Shown piece by piece: positions 7,423 through 14,632 of a stretch of DNA of 35,759 bases. The first letter of the stretch is position 1. The number at the start of each line of letters is the position of its first letter. The notes under the pieces were generated by a model that worked only from the letters and a program-made list of their open reading frames with translations, did no database searches and had not been told where the DNA came from. The translations under genes and the position numbers were made by a program. The DNA comes from Bacillota bacterium (GTDB lineage Bacteria > Bacillota > Clostridia > Acetivibrionales > DSM-1351): NCBI GenBank assembly GCA_023393115.1, contig JAEWMS010000065.1:1-35759 (forward strand), read 5' to 3'.

Positions 7423-9402
7423 TTAGTTGTCGTAATTAATAATCAAATCCGGATTGTGGTGTTTTCCCATCTGTTTTCTTGCTTTACGGTTTTCCACAGA
7501 ATCAAAAACTATAGAAAAATCATAATCAGGCGGATACAGTTCACTAGCAGCTACGTGCAGCTTAAGCCTTTTATGTGATATCAATGTTTTTTTGCTCTTT
7601 ATCTGCACTCCCAGCTCACCTTTCTCGTTTGCTGTCTGATAAATAATTCCTATTTCCCTCTGTGGATATACCATCACACTATCACCAAGGTTAAATCTGC
7701 TGCTCCTGTTTAGCTTTTGGGGGGCCATTTCCTTTTTTATGGAGGTTGTGGTCTGAGCTTTAAAAGCATTATTTTGCGTATTTGTATAAGCCTTATTCTC
7801 CTCTATTTGTCCTGTAAATAAAGTATTATCAATAAAAGTATCATATTTGGTTTTTTCAGGATTATTCTGATGCCCATTTTGCCCGTAGGCTTGCTGATGG
7901 GCGATATTAAGCAGATGCTGAGGAAAGCCCAAACGTTTTGCTATATAAAGGGCACAGCTTTCTCCGGCTTCTCCGATTTCCAGCTTATATAAAGGCTTCA
8001 AACTCTCTTTGTCAAAGGCCATACGAGCATTTACCAGCAACTCAGTCTTTCGTGCATATTCTTTTATTTCAGGGTAGTGCGTAGTAGCCACAAAGAGACA
8101 ATCCTTCCCCTTAAGCTCTTCAAGTATAGAGACGGCTATTCCCATCCCTTCGGCCGGGTCAGTCCCTGAACCCAGTTCATCAAGAAGTACAAGACTTTCA
8201 TGAGTAGCCGAACCCAGTATATCAATAATATTTGTAATATGTGAAGAAAAGGTTGAAAGGTTTTCTGTTATACTCTGACCATCTCCAATATCACACAGTA
8301 CCAGGTTGTTCATAGAAAATTCACTTCCAGGATCAGCAGGCACATGAAGCCCGCTTTGAGCCATAATCGAAAGGAGTCCCACGGTTTTCAGAGCCACTGT
8401 CTTCCCTCCCGTATTTGGTCCTGTAATTATTACCCCGTTGGTGCCTTCGCCTATTTCAAAATCCAAAGGGATACAGGAAGACTGATTCAGTAAGGGATGT
8501 CGACCTGCTTTAATAATAATTTTCCGATTAGCAGTCACCTTGACCGGAATTGCTTTCATACTAAGGGATAGCTTTGCTTTTGCAAATACAAAATCCAGAG
8601 TCTCCATAGCATCCATATTCACATATATTGCTGACCTTTGTTCATCCACAAGTGCAGTCAGGGTATAAAGTATTTTCCTTACTTCATTTTCTTCTTCGAT
8701 TGCCAGTAGACTTCTTTCTCCCTGGAGTTTCTGAACTGCTGCAGGTTCAATGAATACAGTTCCTCCTGTAGAAGATGTATCAATAACAGTTCCTGGTATC
8801 ATACTCCGATATTCCTTTTTGACAGGTAATACGAAATGCCCGTTTCTGGTGGATACAAAACTGTCGGTAAACCAATCTTTCTTATTGCGGAGGAGACTCT
8901 CCAACTTTGCTTTGACTTGGTCACCTATGCTCACAAGCCTTCTTCTTATATCCCTCAGTCTTGGTGAAGCCGAGTCATCCACATTACCGTTTCTAATAGA
9001 ACGGTCTATTTCCTCATATAGGTCACTCAGCTCATTTATGGTTCCTCCGTAATATGCTATATCTACTTGCAGTGCCTCAGCCTTCTTCAGATAGGATTTC
9101 ATTCTCTTGCATGAAATCAGGAACTGAGCTACATATGTTAATTGCTCAGGGATGAGCATGGCGCCCTTTGAGCTAAGTTCGAGTATTTTATCAAGCTCGG
9201 TCATTGCTGGAAGAGGGGGTGTACCCTGACTTTCAAGTATCCTCTTTGCATCGGTGGTTTCCTGCATTTTTTCTCTACATTCAACCTCAGACATATAAGG
9301 TGTCAGCTTCGAAAGTCTGGTTTTAGCCCTTTCGGACATAGCCGCCTGGCAAAGCATATCAATTATTTTATCAAATTCCAATGTTTCAGTGTAATTCTTC
9401 AT
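7423..9402 (-). CDS. MutS2 paralogue lacking the Smr domain
   Basis: The 659-residue form starts at ATG 9402 behind AAGGAGGT; an in-frame start at 9444 has no such site. It has the MutS2 layout: a helical core/clamp (residues about 1-290), then the ABC-type ATPase with Walker A GPNTGGKT (328-335), FSSHITNI (385-392) and Walker B LVLLDELGSGTDPAEG (404-419), and a KOW-like C-terminal strand (GDSVMVYPQREIGIIYQ). Typical MutS2 is about 785 residues and ends in the Smr endonuclease with an HGxG motif. Here the protein ends at YDFSIVFDSVENRKARKQM, without Smr. It may bind branched DNA or stalled ribosomes, or be regulatory. A structured leader precedes it. Confidence 0.9.
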   Translation of the reverse strand: MKNYTETLEFDKIIDMLCQAAMSERAKTRLSKLTPYMSEVECREKMQETTDAKRILESQGTPPLPAMTELDKILELSSKGAMLIPEQLTYVAQFLISCKRMKSYLKKAEALQVDIAYYGGTINELSDLYEEIDRSIRNGNVDDSASPRLRDIRRRLVSIGDQVKAKLESLLRNKKDWFTDSFVSTRNGHFVLPVKKEYRSMIPGTVIDTSSTGGTVFIEPAAVQKLQGERSLLAIEEENEVRKILYTLTALVDEQRSAIYVNMDAMETLDFVFAKAKLSLSMKAIPVKVTANRKIIIKAGRHPLLNQSSCIPLDFEIGEGTNGVIITGPNTGGKTVALKTVGLLSIMAQSGLHVPADPGSEFSMNNLVLCDIGDGQSITENLSTFSSHITNIIDILGSATHESLVLLDELGSGTDPAEGMGIAVSILEELKGKDCLFVATTHYPEIKEYARKTELLVNARMAFDKESLKPLYKLEIGEAGESCALYIAKRLGFPQHLLNIAHQQAYGQNGHQNNPEKTKYDTFIDNTLFTGQIEENKAYTNTQNNAFKAQTTTSIKKEMAPQKLNRSSRFNLGDSVMVYPQREIGIIYQTANEKGELGVQIKSKKTLISHKRLKLHVAASELYPPDYDFSIVFDSVENRKARKQMGKHHNPDLIINYDN

Positions 9403-9426
9403 ATTCGTTACCTCCTTAAATAATAG

Positions 9427-9540
9427 AAACCCCTGGCGACACACTGCTTTACTTCATAAGCTTGTAAGAGCTTTGGCTCATATATAGAGCTTTGGCCCTA
9501 ATATTCGGGCCTGTAAAGTTCAGAATGCTGTCAGGGGTTT
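9427..9540 (-). ncRNA. Structured leader upstream of the mutS2-like gene
   Basis: Nested pairings are visible on the minus strand: an outer stem AAACCCCTG/CAGGGGTTT (9540-9532 with 9435-9427), an inner CTTTAC/GTAAAG, a GGCCC/GGGCC hairpin (9511-9507 with 9498-9494), and a twice-repeated GCCAAAGCTCT (9496-9486 and 9477-9467). The fold of about 114 bases ends some 10 bases before the AAGGAGG of mutS2. I do not recognise a named riboswitch class. It may be a regulatory leader or an unstudied RNA motif. Confidence 0.5.
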
Positions 9541-9558
9541 AATACATCAGAACATGAA

Positions 9559-9589
9559 AATATATTTATGCTATTCATGTCCTAGTCAA
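9559..9589 (-). promoter_or_regulatory. Possible promoter for the mutS2-like leader
   Basis: TTGACT (9589-9584) is followed by an AT-rich block containing TATATT (9564-9559) with a long 19-base spacer, or less ideal hexamers at 16-18. Start of transcription here would place the whole folded leader in the mRNA. Confidence 0.35.
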
Positions 9590-9612
9590 ACTGTATTATA
9601 AACAATCCATAA

Positions 9613-9651
9613 AAACTAAAAGCGTGACCAGGACTAACCTGTCACGCTTTT
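9613..9651 (-). terminator. Intrinsic terminator of the small transcription unit
   Basis: On the minus strand AAAAGCGTGACAGG pairs with CCTGGTCACGCTTTT (one bulged G, loop TTAGT), followed by AGTTTTTAT. No annotated gene ends here. It fits a transcript started at 9968-9996. Confidence 0.75.
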
Positions 9652-9961
9652 ATGGCATATATTAAGTTCCGGTAATCAATACATATGATAATCATTAATC
9701 GTAATAATGATAGTATTATCATGTTATCAAAAATTCAGTCCGGAAAAAAATGTTCGCAAAGCATTCTGTACCGTACATATACGTACGAAAGCAGGTGTCA
9801 CAATGATACCAAAAGTATCATCAAAAAGGCATAATAAATACAGGTTTATAATTACATAACTTTAAAATATAAAACCAATATTTAAAGCCTACAACTATTT
9901 AGTTGTTTTCCACCTTTACAGATGCGGCAGACATCAAATTTCCTCCTTGATACTAAATTTT
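9618..9961 (-). ncRNA. Candidate structured small RNA, about 340 nt
   Basis: A strong promoter (9968-9996) and a terminator (9613-9651) bracket this segment, which has no ordinary gene. Visible structure includes ACAACTA/TAGTTGT around the short ORF stop, ATGATAC/GTATCAT (near 9813-9831), CGTAC/GTACG (9772-9776 with 9783-9787), and a closing stem TTCCGG/CCGGAA (9667-9672 with 9740-9745) around a long AT-rich hairpin (TGATAAT 9686-9692 with ATTATCA 9715-9721). It could be a regulatory RNA, with or without translation of its 5' ORF. No known RNA family is recognised. Confidence 0.5.
9899..9934 (-). CDS. Eleven-codon ORF with an ideal ribosome binding site
   Basis: AAGGAGG (9948-9942) precedes ATG 9934 by 7 bases. 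The ORF reads MSAASVKVENN and stops at 9899. The ribosome binding site lies in the loop of a small ATCAAG/TTTGAT hairpin. The same frame continues past the stop for about 24 hydrophobic/aromatic codons (IVVGFKYWFYILKL and on). It may be a leader peptide or a tiny protein. There is no homology evidence from the sequence alone. Confidence 0.3.
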   Translation of the reverse strand: MSAASVKVENN

Positions 9962-9967
9962 GACACA

Positions 9968-9996
9968 ATAATAGCATATGGATACTCATATGTCAA
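9968..9996 (-). promoter_or_regulatory. Strong sigma-A promoter of the small unit
   Basis: A perfect TTGACA (9996-9991) and TATTAT (9973-9968) with a 17-base spacer. The -35 hexamer overlaps the last codons of the upstream lipoprotein gene, so the small unit is transcribed independently in the same direction. Confidence 0.8.
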
Positions 9997-11024
9997 GGTT
10001 CAAGTTTGTGGTCTGACTTTTTTTCAGCTTTAGCCTTTTCAGCTTTAGATATTTTTCTTCTGATAAATCTATATACCAAATATCCTATGGCTCCCAGCGG
10101 CAGTATAACTGGAATTGCTGCAGCCAAAGCTACAATTGTATCCTGAACAAAATTCCATAAGTCGATTACACTGTTTTTAAAACCCGAAGAAATTCTATGC
10201 AATAGACCATCGTTTTCTTTTGGCTGAACAGGCTTTATCTGCTCAACCTCATTGAGATTAACTGTCAAAGTCGAATACTCAACAAGAGAATCCCACTTTT
10301 TTAGTGTCCCGGTTAGATTCTCTATTTCATAATTTGTGGTCTGCAGCTCTTTTTCGATTTTTAGGATATCCTCCATCTTTACTGCCTTTTTCAGTAATTC
10401 GAGAAGCCGTTCCTGCTGAATTTTAAGAGACTTTAGCCTTGCCTCAGTATCAAAATAGTGATCGGTTACATCCTCACCATTGTTCTGCTCAAGTACAACA
10501 GTTCCGAAATTTCTTAAATCATTAAAGGACTGATCATACTTTGCTTTAGGTACTCTAAAAACATATTGAGCACTCTTAAGTCCCTTATAACCTATTCGGC
10601 CACCATTAACGGAAGAACTCTGCTGATAGGCACCTATAGAGAACATATAATTGCATAGTTCAGTCCTAGATTTATCAAAATCAAGAGTTTCCAAATCTAC
10701 TTGACCTGTGAAAATTATTTTCTGACCGATATTTGCAGTATTATTTGTTTTTAAACCTGAATTCTGTGTTGTTATTTCTGAACCATCGCTTGCTTTTTCT
10801 TTGGCTCCGCCCTCGACTGAAGCTTCCTCGTTCATTACTTCAGAACCGGCTGCTCTCTGCCCCAAGGCTATTTCACTTTTGTTAAGTGCTCTACCGTACT
10901 TCACTGACACTGCATCGGATGCTGCCATCGACGGCGCGCTGGTTTCACTGCCTGTGCTTCCGCAGCCGGTAAAAGAAATTAGCAAGACCAATGCCAAAAT
11001 ACATGAAACCCAAGCTCTCTTCAT
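9993..11024 (-). CDS. DUF4349 lipoprotein with C-terminal membrane anchor
   Basis: The 343-residue protein has a lipoprotein signal (SCILALVLLISFTGCG, lipobox Cys at about 21), then a low-complexity Ser/Ala/Glu linker to about residue 95. A DUF4349 body follows: a beta section (IIFTGQVDLETLDFDKS...YVFRVPKAKYD), the motif EDVTDHYFDTEARLKSLK, and a coiled-coil stretch (about 205-245). A C-terminal transmembrane helix (VQDTIVALAAAIPVILPLG) is followed by a basic cytoplasmic tail. It is an extracytoplasmic protein tethered at both ends. Function is unknown. ATG 11024 is preceded by a G-rich AGGGGGG site. Confidence 0.88.
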   Translation of the reverse strand: MKRAWVSCILALVLLISFTGCGSTGSETSAPSMAASDAVSVKYGRALNKSEIALGQRAAGSEVMNEEASVEGGAKEKASDGSEITTQNSGLKTNNTANIGQKIIFTGQVDLETLDFDKSRTELCNYMFSIGAYQQSSSVNGGRIGYKGLKSAQYVFRVPKAKYDQSFNDLRNFGTVVLEQNNGEDVTDHYFDTEARLKSLKIQQERLLELLKKAVKMEDILKIEKELQTTNYEIENLTGTLKKWDSLVEYSTLTVNLNEVEQIKPVQPKENDGLLHRISSGFKNSVIDLWNFVQDTIVALAAAIPVILPLGAIGYLVYRFIRRKISKAEKAKAEKKSDHKLEP

Positions 11025-11159
11025 ATAAAATTCCCCCCCTGTTATAATCTAATATCTATTTCCTGGTTATATTAATAGACGTAACAAAAGAGTAAATGTT
11101 TCAAATTTGTACAAATAAGTAAAAGATGTTTGACGGTAACATACATGTCCTCGAAAGGC

Positions 11160-12614
11160 TTATTTTCGGAATAAGTTACTATATCGGCCAGCGTATACAA
11201 ACCATGTAATACATGCTGTTAATAATGCCAGTGAGATTAAAGCTGTAAGAATACTATATGTTAACCAAACGAGTATCGTTGACCAATTATATACAATAAA
11301 CATTATGAAAACCACACATATTACAGTAGCTATCATACAAAAAACTGTTGCGACTATGTTCTTTTTTGTCATAGGATGCTTCTTATTCATTTTCTTTCTG
11401 CGTAATCCTAAATAAAAGAACAGAACAGCTAACAGGCAACAAACAATTGTGGCAGACGACAAAGTGATGTCAAGAAACTGTGTGCCGCTTATCTCATACG
11501 ACTGAGACAGATTACCATCCAATATGTCCTTAACCTTTAATACTAAATCTATGTTGGTATTTGCGCCATTGGTCAACAAACATATGCCTTTTCGTTCTTT
11601 TGGCAGCATTAACACTTTGGTTGCAAAATTGGGGTTGCCTCCGGAGTGTTCAATAATTGTTTGGTCGGAATTAACTGACCACCCCGCTCCATAAAACATT
11701 CCGTTGACATTAGAAACTGACATATCCCCTTGATGGGATGACTTAATAACCTCTCGGAATATTTCGGGTATATCCTGAACAATACCCATCTGTATACCCA
11801 TCCAACGTACCATATCCTTGGTACAGGAAATGATATAGCCCGCGGGTTTATTCCCTGCATACTCCGGTGCATCATATGGGGTAGTCATAAAGAAGGAAGA
11901 GCGGTAGCCCTGTGCCAATTGTCCTATAGCCTGAGCATCTTCTTTGTACACATAGGTCTGGTTTAGTCCTAATGGCTGAAACACTTGTTTTTTCATGTAG
12001 TCTTCATAGCTCTGACCCGACACAAGCTCAATAACCAGACCTAATACGTCATAATTAACAGTTCCGTAATTATACTGTTCACCAGGATAAAACGACAACT
12101 CGGAATCTACCAGCATTTCTACGGTTTTTTGCAGCATATCCGGCGTATTGCCCTGTGGAATGTTTTGACTGTGACTGCCATTGGTTAAGCCACTAGTATG
12201 GTGTAAAAAGTTATTTAGTGTAACCCTTTGCATATCAACGGGTTTCCCCTGATACTTTAGTGTAAACCAGGGTAAATACTTTTGGATGGAGTCAGTCATT
12301 GACAGAAGTCCTTGTTTTTCCAGTAGCAGAATGCCCATGGCAGTATAAGCCTTACTAACTGAAGCCAGTTCATATAAAGTATTTTCACTTGCTGACAGTC
12401 CCTTTTCGAGATCTGCATACCCGGAAGAAAAGTAGAGCACTTCATCGTTGGCTAATATTGAGATGGACATTCCCGGCACACCTGATATACGACAGGCATC
12501 ATCCAACAATGTTTGAATTGAATTAGATTGCGAATCTGACAGCGCATAACCTGGTGTTACGAATACCGAGAATAGTATTAGTACAGCTATTACAAAAATA
12601 AATAGTTTTTTCAT
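11160..12614 (-). CDS. Class C beta-lactamase/PBP-like serine hydrolase with membrane tail
   Basis: The 484-residue protein has a signal peptide (residues 1-24) and a beta-lactamase-fold domain to about residue 375. SxxK is SVSK at 85-88, and HHTSGLTNG (138-146) is a family signature. The tyrosine motif, normally YSN, is YGT here (183-185) within YNYGTVNYDVLG, and HSGGNPNF replaces KTG. Three transmembrane helices close the protein (about 382-405, 420-445, 450-475). Such proteins are mostly D-aminopeptidases, esterases or peptidoglycan carboxypeptidases rather than antibiotic-resistance enzymes. Start ATG 12614 follows GGAGAG. Two 12-bp direct repeats lie upstream. Confidence 0.88.
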   Translation of the reverse strand: MKKLFIFVIAVLILFSVFVTPGYALSDSQSNSIQTLLDDACRISGVPGMSISILANDEVLYFSSGYADLEKGLSASENTLYELASVSKAYTAMGILLLEKQGLLSMTDSIQKYLPWFTLKYQGKPVDMQRVTLNNFLHHTSGLTNGSHSQNIPQGNTPDMLQKTVEMLVDSELSFYPGEQYNYGTVNYDVLGLVIELVSGQSYEDYMKKQVFQPLGLNQTYVYKEDAQAIGQLAQGYRSSFFMTTPYDAPEYAGNKPAGYIISCTKDMVRWMGIQMGIVQDIPEIFREVIKSSHQGDMSVSNVNGMFYGAGWSVNSDQTIIEHSGGNPNFATKVLMLPKERKGICLLTNGANTNIDLVLKVKDILDGNLSQSYEISGTQFLDITLSSATIVCCLLAVLFFYLGLRRKKMNKKHPMTKKNIVATVFCMIATVICVVFIMFIVYNWSTILVWLTYSILTALISLALLTACITWFVYAGRYSNLFRK

Positions 12615-12632
12615 AGGCTCTCCGATTTGATA

Positions 12633-12658
12633 ATTCTACCACATTTATTCTACCACAT
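12633..12658. repeat. Tandem 12-bp repeats upstream of the serine hydrolase
   Basis: ATTCTACCACAT occurs at 12633-12644 and 12647-12658, a 14-bp period, 20-45 bp before the ATG on the minus strand. It could be an operator or a decayed tandem duplication. Confidence 0.5.
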
Positions 12659-12691
12659 ATATCCAAGCCTGAAAATTTCGGGCTGGATATT
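12657..12691. other. Hairpin between the tRNA-His terminator and the hydrolase gene
   Basis: ATATCCAAGCC and GGCTGGATAT pair with one bulged A around GAAAATTTC. There is no U tract beyond a short TTC. It may be a leader hairpin of the hydrolase mRNA. Confidence 0.4.
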
Positions 12692-12714
12692 CTCAGAAAA
12701 GCCTTGACGAAAAG

Positions 12715-12745
12715 AAAAAAGTATAAGCTTTCGCTTATACTTTTT

Positions 12746-12746
<1 letters not shown>
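12715..12746 (-). terminator. Terminator of tRNA-His
   Basis: GTATAAGC (12721-12728) and GCTTATAC (12733-12740), loop TTTC, are flanked by six A and six T, giving a symmetric stem that can work both ways. It directly follows the tRNA 3' end on the minus strand. Confidence 0.88.
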
Positions 12747-12822
<76 letters not shown>

Positions 12823-12854
12823 CATATATCTATGTCCCGCAAGACACATTTGAT

Positions 12855-12883
12855 ATTTTACGGTACAAAAGTGCATTTGTCAA
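12855..12883 (-). promoter_or_regulatory. Promoter of tRNA-His
   Basis: A perfect TTGACA (12883-12878) and TAAAAT (12860-12855) are spaced by 17 bases, about 35 bp before the tRNA. Confidence 0.8.
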
Positions 12884-13037
12884 TAGATTTTATGATTTAT
12901 TTTGTAATGTACTGATTCGTATCTTCTTTACTGCAACCTTACCATTTACTTCCTTACAATTATTGTTTTTCAATCATTCCGACTGTTTATATAACATTAT
13001 CCACCTCATTATATTATTTCCAAAATTAACAAATTTC

Positions 13038-13066
13038 TTGCTTATTATTTATGCAGATAGTATAAT
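13038..13066 (+). promoter_or_regulatory. Promoter of the zinc-ribbon gene
   Basis: TTGCTT (13038-13043) and a perfect TATAAT (13061-13066) are spaced by 17 bases, giving a leader of about 100 bases before ATG 13174. The rest of the 12884-13173 spacer shows nothing else I can identify. Confidence 0.75.
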
Positions 13067-13173
13067 TAAAGTGCTAAGGCTTATAATTTCTTATTCTTAT
13101 TTATACAATCCTTTTTCGTCCCGTATGTTTAAGTTCTTATATGCTCAGCAATAAATTTTTTGGAGGTAGTCCA

Positions 13174-13350
13174 ATGCAAGACAAAACTCTTACTTGTAAG
13201 GATTGCGGCGCAACTTTTACTTTTACGGTTGGCGAGCAACAATTTTACGCGGAAAAAGGATTCACAAACGAGCCTGCAAGATGTCCAGAATGTAGAAAAG
13301 CTAAGAAAGCTCAGTCAAAGAGCTTTAATAACGGATATGCAAGAAGATAG
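13174..13350 (+). CDS. Small zinc-ribbon protein (zinc-binding domain family)
   Basis: The 58-residue protein starts at ATG 13174 behind GGAGGT. Two CxxC knuckles (CKDCG at about 8-12 and CPECR at about 43-47) flank a stretch with FTFTVGEQQFYAEKGFTNEP, the pattern of the small 'probable zinc-binding domain' proteins common in Firmicutes. The C-terminus is basic (KKAQSKSFNNGYARR), compatible with nucleic-acid or ribosome binding. Partners are unknown. It is monocistronic, with its own promoter and terminator. Confidence 0.85.
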   Translation: MQDKTLTCKDCGATFTFTVGEQQFYAEKGFTNEPARCPECRKAKKAQSKSFNNGYARR

Positions 13351-13373
13351 TTTGTGCTGACCAGTTCAGTGTA

Positions 13374-13410
13374 ACAAAAACCCCTGAAAATCAGGGGTTT
13401 TTGTTTTTAT
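13374..13410. terminator. Bidirectional terminator between convergent genes
   Basis: ACAAAAACCCCTGA (13374-13387) pairs perfectly with TCAGGGGTTTTTGT (13391-13404), loop AAA, then TTTTTAT. It lies between the zinc-ribbon and epimerase stop codons and serves both. Confidence 0.92.
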
Positions 13411-14466
13411 TTACTTCGTTGTAAACTTATATATTGTTATATGGTGATACTTCTCTCCCGCTTTGAGAATAGGTGACGGGAAGTGCTTGTGTTTCATAGC
13501 ATTGGGGAAATATTGTGTTTCAAGACAAAGCCCGGTTCTTTTGCTGTAAACTGCATTTTCTTTTCCCAGCTTATTAGCAAGGTGATTTCCAGAGTAGAAT
13601 TGAACTCCGGGCTTGGTAGTAAATACCTGCATCAGTCGTCCGCTTTCAGGATGGTACAATTCTGCAGCCACTTCCTTTAGATTTCCCTTTGTGTTTAATA
13701 CCCAGTTATGATCATAGCCTATTCCGTTACGGATTTGTTCATCTGAACTTTCAATACTTGTGGCGAATTCCCTTAAGGTAGTGAAATCCATTACAGTACC
13801 TTTCACACTTCTGATTTCACCGGTAGGAATACATTCAGAATTTACAGGAGTAAAGCTGTCCGCATTTATATAAATCTGGTGCTTTAATACATCTCCCGAC
13901 GCATGACCGGCGAGATTGAAATACGCATGGTTTGTGAGATTAACTACGGTATCCTTGTCAGATACTGCGTTGTAATCAATTACGATTTCATTATCATCAG
14001 TCAGGGAGTATTCTACCTTAACCTCAATATTTCCGGGGTAGTTTTCTTCCCCATCGGGACTATAATGGGTCAGCACAAGCTTTTCCTCACCATCTCCGGT
14101 TTTAACCTCTGCCTTCCATACAACATTATGGAAGCCTATAGCTCCGCCATGCAAATGATTTTTACCGTCATTCTTTAAAAGTTCATACACTTTTCCATTG
14201 AGTTCGAATTTTGCGTCTTCTATTCTATTTGCATGTCGGCCCACTAGTGCACCGAAGAATTCCGGATTATCTAAATACTTCTCAAAATCACTGTGACCCA
14301 GAGTCACATCAACCATATTACCTTTTTTATCGGGTACATTAATTGAAACTATTATTCCCCCGAAATTTGTGATATCAACTGACACATTATTTTTATTCTT
14401 CAGAGTAAAAATATCAACTTTTGTGCCATCCGGTAACGAACCGAAATGTTTTTGTGTAATACTCAC
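13411..14466 (-). CDS. galM: Aldose 1-epimerase (mutarotase)
   Basis: The 351-residue protein covers the full GalM family. It interconverts alpha and beta anomers of galactose, glucose and related sugars in the cytoplasm. Family signatures include NFGGIIVSI, GRHANRI, HLHGG (His106), the catalytic acid His in NLTNHAYFNLAG (His180), and the catalytic base Glu in LETQYFPNA (Glu316). The start is GTG 14466 behind GGGAGGAT. No Leloir-pathway genes are adjacent, so it probably serves imported plant sugars generally. Confidence 0.95.
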   Translation of the reverse strand: MSITQKHFGSLPDGTKVDIFTLKNKNNVSVDITNFGGIIVSINVPDKKGNMVDVTLGHSDFEKYLDNPEFFGALVGRHANRIEDAKFELNGKVYELLKNDGKNHLHGGAIGFHNVVWKAEVKTGDGEEKLVLTHYSPDGEENYPGNIEVKVEYSLTDDNEIVIDYNAVSDKDTVVNLTNHAYFNLAGHASGDVLKHQIYINADSFTPVNSECIPTGEIRSVKGTVMDFTTLREFATSIESSDEQIRNGIGYDHNWVLNTKGNLKEVAAELYHPESGRLMQVFTTKPGVQFYSGNHLANKLGKENAVYSKRTGLCLETQYFPNAMKHKHFPSPILKAGEKYHHITIYKFTTK

Positions 14467-14632
14467 TATTTTATCCTCCCGAGTTTGTATTAAAGAATAA
14501 ACATTAATTTAGTTTATTTCTCCAGAAATATTTATTTATTATATCATAATTTAATTCCACATCAGAGTAAAGTAGCATAATTACCATTCTGTACTGTATA
14601 TTTTTTATCCTGGTCCTGCCTATATTCTTTTC

